Assembly: GCA_038322235.1 (NCBI GenBank)
Contig: JBBQFQ010000015.1
Coordinates: forward strand, 29,247-93,246
Length of the DNA stretch: 64,000 nt
From: SZAS-18 sp038322235
GTDB lineage: Bacteria > Verrucomicrobiota > Verrucomicrobiia > Chthoniobacterales > SZAS-18
Reading direction: 5' to 3'
The notes under the pieces are model-generated. The model was not told the DNA's origin. It was given only the letters and a program-made list of their open reading frames with translations, and searched no databases. The position numbers and the translations under genes were made by a program. Each line of letters begins with the position of its first letter. The stretch's first letter is position 1. Positions 1 to 7,512 of the stretch are shown piece after piece.

Positions 1-2616
1 GCCGCTGGCGGGGGCGATGAGCGCGAGTGAAGCCGCATTGATGCTGAGGGTGGCGCCGGGCGTGCCCCCACCAGCGCTGGCCACCACCACTCCGCCGATC
101 GAAGCCGCGCCGGTTCGAATGGTGAGCGGAATGGCCGCGGCGAAATTCAGATTTCGTCCGATGGTGAGCGCGCTGGAGTTCAGCGAGTGTGGAATCGCGG
201 TGGAGCTGAAGAACAGGTCGGTCGCCGTGGACACGGCACCCAAGGTATTGATGCGATCGGCCGTGATCGATGACGAGGTCGCAAACACTCCACCGTCCGA
301 CGTAATGCTGCTCGCGATGATCCCACCGGTTCGCACGCTGCCGGTGATGGCGGTGATACTGTCGGCGTAAAGCGTCAGGCCGCTGCTGCCGACGTCGATG
401 CCGCCACCGGCGGTAAAGCTGGCGTAGTGCGGCCCCGGCGCGCCGGCCGGATTGCCGGCATCGCCGGTGATGCTGATATTTCCGCCGGCGCTAACCGTTC
501 GCTGCGCGGCCGCGAGCACGCCAGCGGTGCGGAGGAAGCCACCGATGGTGATATTCCCCGGAACGCTCAATTGATCGAGCGTGACATCACCCGACGCGTT
601 GAAACTGGCGTTCGTGCCGGTCAGCGTAAGGCTGCTCGAGCTGAGCGAACCGGTGCTGAAGCTGCTGCCGATGCTGATGGTCGGCGCGTTGATCACGGCG
701 ATGCCCGAGAGTGAGCCCACCGTCAGCCCGCCAGTCGCGATGATGATCGCATTCCCGTTTCCGCTGATGCTGCGCACATTCAGGGTCCGGGCCGTGACAC
801 TTCGGCCGATACCGAGATCGAGCCCGGCGCCGGTGAGATCGAAGCCGGTGGCGTCGATGGTGCCGGCGAAACCCGCGGTAGTCGACGCAGTAATCGACCC
901 CGTCGCCGTCGGCCCCAGAGCAAGGCTGGAGGTCAGCCGGATGCTGGCCGCATTCACCTGCAGAGCGGTCAGCGTAGGCAGATTGAAGTTCGCGCCACCG
1001 AACTGCGCGTTACGCGTCGCGGTGAGCTGCACCGAGGGCGAATTGACCAAGCCCGTGAGGGAGACATCGCGCCCGCCGAGCGCGCGAAAGCTGGCCGCGG
1101 CCACGTTGCCGCCGATCGTCACATCGGTCTCTGCGCCCGCGTAGAATTCTCCCCCGAGGCTGGCCGAACCGAGAAAGCTCACGCTGTTCGCGCCGCGCGC
1201 GTAAAGCGCCAGCGAAACGCCGCTCCCGCTGAAGGCGGCCCCGCTCGCGATCGAGACCGGTCCATTCGTGCTCGTCAGCAAGAGTGAGCGCAGCGCCGTC
1301 AGATCAAAACTGAATGATCCACTGGAGGCGATGCCCGCGTCGGCGACCAGCGCGATATCGCGCGCGCCCCCCGTGGTGAGAAGGCTGGGATTGCCCGCGA
1401 GAGTGATGGTGCCGTCGACCCGGAATGTGGCCACGTACCGGGCCGGGAATCCCGGAGGGCGGCCGAACGAATCGAAAAAACTCCCGCCGACGCCGAAGGT
1501 GGTGTCGAACGCGCTGGTCGAGCCAAAGAGGTACCTCGCGACCGGCCCATCCAACGCGGCGCCGCGGTAGAGCGTACCGGGGACGCGCTGCGTTGCGTTC
1601 GTGATCACCGGGTCAGTGACGATCGTGGTGCCCGAGTCGATCGTGAGGCTGCCCGCGTTGACCGGGGCCGCGGTGCCGAACTTCGCCGGATCCGGCGTCG
1701 GATTCGGCGTCTCGCCCGGGGACCCGCTGACCGCGTTGAATCGCGTGTCGAGCGTGGAGATCAGATCTTGCCCGTTCGCATTCAGGTCGCTGCCGAATGC
1801 CGCCCCCACGAGACTCGCCGGCGCGAGCGTGCCGTTGAGGAGGGCGGTCTGCTGCTTGTCGATCTCCGCGTTGATCAAATCCATCGACAATCGACCAGCG
1901 GTCGTGCGGGCATCCGGCGCGAGTAATCCGCCGAGCGTCTCGCCGGAGGTGCGCGTGACCTCGCGTCCCCAAAAGGCGTTGTTCACCAGCAGACTCGTCT
2001 GCACCAGGCGCTGCAGGTCGACGTCGACTGCGCCGGGAAAACTGGTCGTGTTCGGTTCGGTGATCAGCATTTGTCCCGCTCCGAGCGTCACGGTCTGGCC
2101 CGAGCCGTCGTTGAGGGAGAGTTTGAGCGTGCCCTCGAGCACGACCACCTTGATGTAGCCCTTCTTCTTTTTCTTCTTGCCACCCTCGATCACCTCCCGA
2201 TCGGGCGAGTACTCAAGCAGAATGCTGGTGCCGGTGATGGCGGCGGTGACCGCGGCCGTGCGAATCTTGGCCCCGCCAGCGTTCTTCGGCACCTGGAGGA
2301 GCATCGTGCCCTGCTGCATCTCCATTTCCCGCGTGCCGCCCTCGAATGAAAAGATCGTGTTCGCACCCAGGCGGGTGAGCGTCCGGTCCTGAAATTCCAG
2401 CTCGGCGCGCGATTGCTGCCCGGTGCGCACACCGAGTTCACCTCGGATTGTCGTTCCCGGAGTCGCCGCCTCATCCCCGCGATCGCGCGCGATGACCTTC
2501 ACCTCGTTGAACGTCTGCGTGACCGTGGCGGAGCGCAGGTCGGCAGCATCAAGGGGAGTGAGGAAAAAGCCCCCGAGGAGAAATGCGACTGAACGGAGGA
2601 TCGCGGGCCAAGACAT
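1..2616 (-). CDS. FecR-domain / haemagglutinin-like surface protein (3' end outside window)
   Basis: The minus-strand frame is open for 872 codons from an ATG at 2616 to the window edge. Residues 1-24 look like a signal peptide. Residues ~25-170 read as a FecR-type domain (TTIRGELGVRTGQQSRAELE, then a GANTIF motif), interrupted by a run of six lysines at 147-152. After ~residue 330 the protein is Gly/Ser/Ala/Thr-rich, with repeated ITSDGG/GNISITG-like strands typical of filamentous-haemagglutinin beta-helices. FecR domains in such proteins usually sit at the N-terminus of secreted beta-solenoids; a surface or adhesive role is inferred. Secretion type and any C-terminal anchor lie outside the window. 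It is divergent from a response-regulator gene. Confidence 0.75.
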   Translation of the reverse strand, partial: MSWPAILRSVAFLLGGFFLTPLDAADLRSATVTQTFNEVKVIARDRGDEAATPGTTIRGELGVRTGQQSRAELEFQDRTLTRLGANTIFSFEGGTREMEMQQGTMLLQVPKNAGGAKIRTAAVTAAITGTSILLEYSPDREVIEGGKKKKKKGYIKVVVLEGTLKLSLNDGSGQTVTLGAGQMLITEPNTTSFPGAVDVDLQRLVQTSLLVNNAFWGREVTRTSGETLGGLLAPDARTTAGRLSMDLINAEIDKQQTALLNGTLAPASLVGAAFGSDLNANGQDLISTLDTRFNAVSGSPGETPNPTPDPAKFGTAAPVNAGSLTIDSGTTIVTDPVITNATQRVPGTLYRGAALDGPVARYLFGSTSAFDTTFGVGGSFFDSFGRPPGFPARYVATFRVDGTITLAGNPSLLTTGGARDIALVADAGIASSGSFSFDLTALRSLLLTSTNGPVSIASGAAFSGSGVSLALYARGANSVSFLGSASLGGEFYAGAETDVTIGGNVAAASFRALGGRDVSLTGLVNSPSVQLTATRNAQFGGANFNLPTLTALQVNAASIRLTSSLALGPTATGSITASTTAGFAGTIDATGFDLTGAGLDLGIGRSVTARTLNVRSISGNGNAIIIATGGLTVGSLSGIAVINAPTISIGSSFSTGSLSSSSLTLTGTNASFNASGDVTLDQLSVPGNITIGGFLRTAGVLAAAQRTVSAGGNISITGDAGNPAGAPGPHYASFTAGGGIDVGSSGLTLYADSITAITGSVRTGGIIASSITSDGGVFATSSSITADRINTLGAVSTATDLFFSSTAIPHSLNSSALTIGRNLNFAAAIPLTIRTGAASIGGVVVASAGGGTPGATLSINAASLALIAPASG

Positions 2617-2803
2617 AGGGAAGGAAATACTGCCCCGGCAGAATGCCACGGCCAGACTGTCTTACTGAGAAGTGAGCGCGGAGGGAACGGCGAAGTTGCA
2701 CAATCGCCCGCCCGCCCGGGCCGCGCCTCGGGGCGCCATCTGCGCGTCGAGGGGGTCCAGCCCGGTCTGCGCAGGCAGATAGTCCGCATCTTTTCATGTC
2801 GTC

Positions 2804-2836
2804 AGCCTAGCCAACAGGCTTGTCGGGGAACCGACA
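2804..2836. promoter_or_regulatory. Paired palindromes in the divergent intergenic region
   Basis: The 239-bp gap between the minus-strand surface protein and the plus-strand response regulator carries two adjacent dyads just before the regulator gene: AGCCT (2804-2808) with AGGCT (2816-2820), and TGTCGG (2821-2826) with CCGACA (2831-2836) around GGAA. They could be an operator for the divergent genes or short RNA hairpins in the leader. No clear -35/-10 pair was recognised. Confidence 0.35.
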
Positions 2837-2855
2837 GTCATGATTCCATCCGGAG

Positions 2856-3536
2856 ATGCCCGGCCGATCCGCTCCCTCCGCTGCCAGCGTCGCGCTGATC
2901 GACGACGACGCGCCCGTCCGGGAATACCTCCGCGTGCTGCTCGAGAACTCGGGGCGCTATCGCGTCGTTGCCTCCTCCGGGAGTGCCGAGGATGGCCTGC
3001 GCTGGCCGTCGAACCTGGCGTTCAGCCTGCTGTTTCTCGATATTGGCCTGCCTGGGATTCAAGGCTCCGCGGCGGTGAATCAGTTTCTCGCAGGTCGTCC
3101 GGCGCTCTCGATCGTGATGCTGACCGCCAAGCGGGATGACGACGCCGTGCTCGAATCCCTCCGCGCCGGGGCCTGTGGCTACCTGCTGAAGGGCGATTCA
3201 TCGGATTCGATATTGCGGGCGGCAGACGACGCGCTCGCGGGAGGTGCTCCGATGTCGCCGTGGATCGCCCGGCGCCTGTTGGGTTTTCTCCGCGCGAGCC
3301 CGGGCTCGATCGCGAGCGACGACGAGCGAGGAGAGTTGGACAAGCTCTCCCGGCGCGAATCCGAGGTTCTCGCGCTCGCGGCGGAAGGCTTGGCGGACAA
3401 GGAGATCGCGACTCGGCTCGGCGTGGCGCGTTCAACGGTCAAGAACCACCTCGCGCGGGTCTACAGCAAGTGGCAGGTCGGTTCCCGCACCGAAGCGGCG
3501 GTACGCTATCTGCGCACGGGCCCGAGTGGGGAATAG
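2856..3536 (+). CDS. Two-component response regulator, NarL/LuxR family
   Basis: 226 residues. The receiver domain spans ~12-130, with the acidic pocket at D16-D18, phospho-acceptor D62 (FLDIGLPG), T90 and K112. The C-terminal LuxR-type HTH (~160-222) contains LSRRESEVLALAAEGLADKE and a VARSTVKNHLARVYSK recognition helix. The family activates or represses promoters once phosphorylated by a sensor kinase, but no kinase gene is adjacent. Its position between two surface-protein genes suggests, without proving, that it regulates them. The ATG at 2856 is the only start that keeps the whole receiver domain. Confidence 0.9.
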   Translation: MPGRSAPSAASVALIDDDAPVREYLRVLLENSGRYRVVASSGSAEDGLRWPSNLAFSLLFLDIGLPGIQGSAAVNQFLAGRPALSIVMLTAKRDDDAVLESLRAGACGYLLKGDSSDSILRAADDALAGGAPMSPWIARRLLGFLRASPGSIASDDERGELDKLSRRESEVLALAAEGLADKEIATRLGVARSTVKNHLARVYSKWQVGSRTEAAVRYLRTGPSGE

Positions 3537-3558
3537 GCCAGCCGGCCCAAGCCCGCGG

Positions 3559-3572
3559 GGGTGATTGCACCC
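3559..3572. terminator. Small hairpin between response regulator and PEP-CTERM gene
   Basis: GGGTG (3559-3563) and CACCC (3568-3572) enclose ATTG 22 bases after the response-regulator stop. It is followed by AAAT, not a T-run, so at best this is a weak or partial terminator. Confidence 0.25.
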
Positions 3573-3636
3573 AAATCGGATTTCCGGGTTGTCAGGAATC
3601 GAGACCCTTGCTAGAAGCGCCGAGTTCTTCGTCCTC

Positions 3637-4299
3637 ATGAAAACCGCCGTCCTTCTTTCGTCTCTCCTTTTCGCCGTCTCCCAGCCTGCGGTCGCCCGCG
3701 CCCAGGAATTAGTTGCCAACGGCGGGTTCGAGGACAACACCGGGGGAGGAGGCAGACCGGCGGGAAATCCCATCCTCGTCCAGCCCATCCCCCTCGCGGT
3801 CCCGTCGTTGTTCACCGGCTGGCTTGCGAACGGGCTCAGCACCAGTATCGGAAACAGTGCCTACTTGCTTCCGCCGAACAGCGGCGGGTTCGACGCAGCC
3901 TTCGGCCAAGTGGGTGCGACCGGGAGCCTTTTCCAAGACCTTGTGACCATTCCAGGGCAGCAGTATACGCTGTCCTTCTTCCTCGCGCTCGACTCAGGCG
4001 GAAATGGCGGAAGCGGTCTGAACTTTACGGCGACGTGGGACGGCGTGCCGGTGTATTCGCGGGTGGACGACGGCTCGACCGTGATTCTGAACTACGTCCA
4101 GTACACCTTCAAAGTCACGGCCAGCTCCGGGACCACGCGCCTCGAGTTCATCGGTCAAAACGATCCCGCCTTCTACTTTCTCGACGATGTCTCGGTGAGA
4201 CCCGACGTTGTCGCCGTGCCCGAGCCGGGGACGTGGGCCGCCGCAGCGCTTGCGGCTGGGCTCGTGATCCGGCGCGTGCGCCGGGGAAAGCGTGCCTGA
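3637..4299 (+). CDS. PEP-CTERM sorted exported protein
   Basis: 220 residues from the ATG at 3637; an upstream in-frame start would put 24 residues before the signal peptide. Residues 1-23 are a signal peptide ending ARAQ. The body begins ELVANGGFEDN and continues with a jelly-roll-like pattern (GSLFQDLVTIPGQQYTLSFF) resembling DUF642-type carbohydrate-binding folds. The C-terminus is a PEP-CTERM tag: VPEPGTW at ~194, a hydrophobic stretch, then an Arg-rich tail. PEP-CTERM proteins are processed by an exosortase and go to the surface or exopolysaccharide matrix. No exosortase gene lies in this window. Confidence 0.85.
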   Translation: MKTAVLLSSLLFAVSQPAVARAQELVANGGFEDNTGGGGRPAGNPILVQPIPLAVPSLFTGWLANGLSTSIGNSAYLLPPNSGGFDAAFGQVGATGSLFQDLVTIPGQQYTLSFFLALDSGGNGGSGLNFTATWDGVPVYSRVDDGSTVILNYVQYTFKVTASSGTTRLEFIGQNDPAFYFLDDVSVRPDVVAVPEPGTWAAAALAAGLVIRRVRRGKRA

Positions 4300-4327
4300 C
4301 GCCTTCCGGGACGTCAGATTACCCGCC

Positions 4328-4693
4328 ATGCTGCACGACACCGACGCCGACGCCGACGCCGGGAAGGATCGCCTTCGACATTTCGTCGAACGCGTACGGG
4401 CGACCGGTGAAGTGTGGGGCCTGCACTCAGAAGGAAGCTGGGCCTTCTGCGAATCGAACGAATACGAAGAGACGGATGTCATCGTTTTCTGGTCGGAGCG
4501 CGCTGAGGCCGTCCGGCATATTGCCGGGGAGTGGAGCTCTCACGAGCCCACCTTAGTCAACCTGGAGAAGTTCGTCAGCAACTGGCTGCCGGGAATGGAA
4601 AAGGACGGCGCCCTCGTGGGCCCGAACTGGGACGCCCATCTCAACGGCGTCGAAATTGAACCGGCGGAAGTCGCGGAAGCCCTGCTCCGCTGA
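4328..4693 (+). CDS. DUF2750 domain-containing protein
   Basis: 121 residues from the ATG at 4328. A GTG at 4292 would add 12 residues and overlap the previous gene by 8 bp. The W-G-L-H-S-E-G-S-W pattern, the ETDVIVFWSERAEAVRHIAG block, and the acidic FVSNWLPGMEKDG/VGPNWD segment match the DUF2750 family of small cytoplasmic proteins. The function is unknown. It directly follows the PEP-CTERM gene and may be co-transcribed, but nothing links the two functions. Confidence 0.75.
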   Translation: MLHDTDADADAGKDRLRHFVERVRATGEVWGLHSEGSWAFCESNEYEETDVIVFWSERAEAVRHIAGEWSSHEPTLVNLEKFVSNWLPGMEKDGALVGPNWDAHLNGVEIEPAEVAEALLR

Positions 4694-4854
4694 AGGCGAC
4701 GTGGGCGAGACGTGACAACCAGCGAGAACCGGAGCGTCCGCCATTCACCTCACCCCTGCTTCGCAGGGACCTCGCCGACACGATCAAGGCCGCCCGCAAA
4801 TTGCTCGCGGAGAAATGAGTCGCGACCCGGCGGCGACGCGAAGCCAATCGCACC

Positions 4855-6516
4855 TCACGGTTTTCCCGCGGCCGCCGGAGGCGGGGCAGGAGCGAGGAGC
4901 TTCTCGTAGGCGCGCAGGGTCTCGTACGCGATTGCTGCCGGGTATTTCAGCAGAGCGGCCCGCGTGAGTGCCAAGGCTTGGGGTTTGCGGTCCGCCTGGA
5001 TGAGGCCCTGAATCTGGCTGACGATCACGCGAACCACATCCTCCGGCGAGGCGTACAGGTCTCGCGCACTCTCAAAGGTGCGCTGCGCGCTGGCATAGTC
5101 GGCGTTCGAGAGCTGCAGCAATCCGAGCCCCTCATAGATCCGCGCGCTTTTCATCCGCCGGGCCTGCTTCATCAGTTCTGCGGCGATGACGTTTTCCGGC
5201 TTGGTCCGGCGCTGGTGAGCGATCGTCGCAAATGCCCGCATCTCCGCCTCAAGCGGCGTGGGTCCCGTAAAATCCTCCTCCGCTTTGATAAGATTGAGAT
5301 CGGCGCGAGTGGCGAGTTCCTGCGCGACCTTGAAGGGCCGATAGAGCGGATCTCCGACGACCGTATTCATCCAAGAAACCGCCGGGAGCGACATGTACGC
5401 CGCCTCCCCAAAAGTGAAACCCGCCTGAAGGCGCGGGACGAAGTGGTCGAAGTGAACGGTGAGGCTCAAATACGGCTCATAAACGTTCCCGCAGGTCGCC
5501 GCCGCACCGCGCGCCAGCAGCGGGCCGACCCAAAAATCCTTGTCTCCCCGGATACTCGTGGCGCTATACGAATGAATGTGGATGGCGACCGCGCCAGGCA
5601 GAAAATGCCAGTCGGGGCGGGTGAAGGGACCGGAGACGCCCCCGGCATACCAACCAAGATAAAGGGCGGTCTCCGTCATCGGGAAACCGGTCTCAAACAT
5701 CTCCGGCCGCGAGTCGAACACCGCCGGGAGGTCGCACTCCTTCGCGGCCTTCTGCAGCCAGGTGTCGCCCTCCGCCAGCGGCCCGGCCTCAGCGGTTAGC
5801 CCGCGCGCGTCAAAGTACGCCCGACCCCACAGGCCTCGCTTCTCGACTTCGACAGCGTCGTCGACCAACCGCCGCGCGATGATGTCACTGGGGCCGTCGA
5901 TTCGCCCCACGACCATAAACCACGGGTAATTCGTATCCTGAATGCGAGCGAAGCTGCGGTAGTACGGATTCTGAATGATCCCGGAAATTGTCCTGGTGAA
6001 TGCGCCAAGCGCCGCGAGTTCGGAGTCCACGGCGGCAGCGTTCACGGTCCGGAACGCATCCGGTTGATTGCCCGGCGTATCGCCCTCATACGGAGTCGTG
6101 CGCTGGGCAATTTTAAGGGGGATCCCGCGGATCAGAACGACGAACCGGATCCGATTGGCCGTGACGAGGGAGGACGGATTTGAGCCCGGTCGCTCGGGCG
6201 ATCGCTCCCACCAATGCCGTTCATCGAAGACGTGCCGGAGCGGGGCGGCAATGTCGCGATCGTAATCCTCTCGGCTGATTTCCTCCGTGAGACCGCATTT
6301 CAGCGCGACGACGCGATCGGGGGGAATGCTCCTCTTGGCGGCGTAGTACTCGGCGAGCGGCCGCGCGAGTGAGTCGTTCGCGTTATAGACGACGATCGCG
6401 AAATTTGCCGGATTGTTCGCGTCGGCGGGTCGCGATGTGGACAATCCGAAGCCCTCCGCGCCGAGCCGCGCCGCGATGAACCCAAGAGCGAGCAGAAGTC
6501 GAAGGGGCGTAGTCAC
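4855..6516 (-). CDS. TIGR03790-like exported protein
   Basis: 553 residues from a GTG at 6516, which overlaps the stop of the upstream gene as GTGA; this coupling is why the longer in-frame start at 6615 was rejected. Residues 1-20 form a signal peptide. The block FAIVVYNANDSLARPLAEYY, then AKRSIPPDRVVALKC and EEISREDYD, is characteristic of TIGR03790 proteins, which are common in Verrucomicrobiota, Planctomycetes and some Proteobacteria and have no known function. The last ~120 residues are alpha-helical and TPR-like (YEGLGLLQLSNADYASAQRT). It is probably periplasmic or surface-associated. Confidence 0.75.
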   Translation of the reverse strand: MTTPLRLLLALGFIAARLGAEGFGLSTSRPADANNPANFAIVVYNANDSLARPLAEYYAAKRSIPPDRVVALKCGLTEEISREDYDRDIAAPLRHVFDERHWWERSPERPGSNPSSLVTANRIRFVVLIRGIPLKIAQRTTPYEGDTPGNQPDAFRTVNAAAVDSELAALGAFTRTISGIIQNPYYRSFARIQDTNYPWFMVVGRIDGPSDIIARRLVDDAVEVEKRGLWGRAYFDARGLTAEAGPLAEGDTWLQKAAKECDLPAVFDSRPEMFETGFPMTETALYLGWYAGGVSGPFTRPDWHFLPGAVAIHIHSYSATSIRGDKDFWVGPLLARGAAATCGNVYEPYLSLTVHFDHFVPRLQAGFTFGEAAYMSLPAVSWMNTVVGDPLYRPFKVAQELATRADLNLIKAEEDFTGPTPLEAEMRAFATIAHQRRTKPENVIAAELMKQARRMKSARIYEGLGLLQLSNADYASAQRTFESARDLYASPEDVVRVIVSQIQGLIQADRKPQALALTRAALLKYPAAIAYETLRAYEKLLAPAPPPAAAGKP

Positions 6517-7298
6517 AGGTGGAGCCGGAGGCCGTCGTACGCGATTTTCACCCCGAGCGGGAGCGTACCCTCGGTTTCCGCATGGGGAAGGTCGTGGGAG
6601 AGGTGCGTCAGCCACGTCTCGCCCGGAGCCACATCCGCGGAGATTTCAACCGCCTCCTCCAGGCTCAAGTGCGTCGGGTGCGGTGCCCGGCGGAGCGCGT
6701 CCAGCACTAGGACCTTCACTCCACGGATTAGCCCGCGCACAGCCTCGGGAACGCCGTTGCAATCGCTCAGATAGGCCAGCAGCGGAATTCCCTCTCGCGA
6801 CATCAGATAGCCGGTGACGGTCATCTTGCCGTGGGGGACCGGCAGGGGCGTGAGAACGGTCCCCCCGAGAAGGAAGGGAGACTCGACGACGTGCGGCTCC
6901 GGAATGAGATAGCCCGGATACCGGTGCATGCCGTCAAACGCGAACTGGAAGACGCGTTCGAACGCCCGCATCGTTTCAGCCGGCGCGTAAATCGGCACGG
7001 TTCCCGTCGGACTGACGAAGCAAAAGGGCCGAAGGTCATCAAAACCCATGATGTGATCGGTGTGCGGATGGGTGTAGACGACGGCATCAACCACCGAAAT
7101 GGATTCGCGGAGACATTGCGTCCGGAAATCCGGACCGGTGTCCACGACGAATGCGAAACCCGGCGTCTGCACGTAGAGGGACGAACGGCTGCGCCGATCC
7201 CGTGGATCCTCCGACTGGCAGACCGCGCAGCGGCACCCAATCACCGGCACTCCGAGGGACGTGCCCGTGCCGAGAAAGGTGACGTCAAGACCGGGCAT
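6513..7298 (-). CDS. MBL-fold metallo-hydrolase, PhnP-like
   Basis: 261 residues. The N-terminal FLGTGTSLGVPVIGCRCAVC holds a C22/C24/C27 zinc knuckle like that of PhnP. The metallo-beta-lactamase signature THPHTDHIMGFDDLR follows at ~77, and later ligands are likely PHGK, YLSDCNG and LTHLSHD. PhnP-type enzymes are phosphodiesterases acting on cyclic phosphates or nucleotides. No other phosphonate genes are near, so the substrate is not assigned. It is translationally coupled to the downstream TIGR03790-like gene. Confidence 0.85.
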   Translation of the reverse strand: MPGLDVTFLGTGTSLGVPVIGCRCAVCQSEDPRDRRSRSSLYVQTPGFAFVVDTGPDFRTQCLRESISVVDAVVYTHPHTDHIMGFDDLRPFCFVSPTGTVPIYAPAETMRAFERVFQFAFDGMHRYPGYLIPEPHVVESPFLLGGTVLTPLPVPHGKMTVTGYLMSREGIPLLAYLSDCNGVPEAVRGLIRGVKVLVLDALRRAPHPTHLSLEEAVEISADVAPGETWLTHLSHDLPHAETEGTLPLGVKIAYDGLRLHL

Positions 7299-7317
7299 GG
7301 GAATCGTTCAGAATTGG

Positions 7318-7387
7318 ATTTCAGATTTCAGCTTCTTGCCGCACCGGGACACTCGCGGCCATGAGGCCCGAACTCCAATCTGAAATC
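7318..7387. repeat. 11-bp inverted repeat in the MBL/recN intergenic region
   Basis: GATTTCAGATT (7318-7328) is perfectly inverted at 7377-7387, 48 bp apart, between the divergent hydrolase and recN genes. It could be an operator pair or a remnant of a dispersed repeat. No promoter boxes could be fixed with confidence. Confidence 0.5.
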
Positions 7388-7455
7388 AAAATTGTACGAC
7401 AGAGTCGCCGCCCGCCGGGAAAACGCATTTTGCGCCTCGCGTGAATTTTCGGAAC

Positions 7456-7500
7456 TTCGATGTTCAAGGTTCGACGTTCGGGGTTCGATGTTCGATGTTC
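7456..7500 (+). repeat. Array of six TTCNNNG heptamers just before recN
   Basis: Six consecutive 7-bp units follow TTCNNNG: TTCGATG, TTCAAGG, TTCGACG, TTCGGGG, TTCGATG, TTCGATG, plus a final TTC. The array ends 12 bp before the recN start codon and puts a GTTC every 7 bp. It may be a regulatory array or a slippage-prone repeat. Confidence 0.85.
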
Positions 7501-7512
7501 CCCTGCCCTGCC

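Noticed and set aside
7456..7512. Classical LexA box before recN
   Set aside because: No TGTTC-N4-GAACA dyad was found; only direct GTTC repeats and a reversed GAAC-N6-GTTC.
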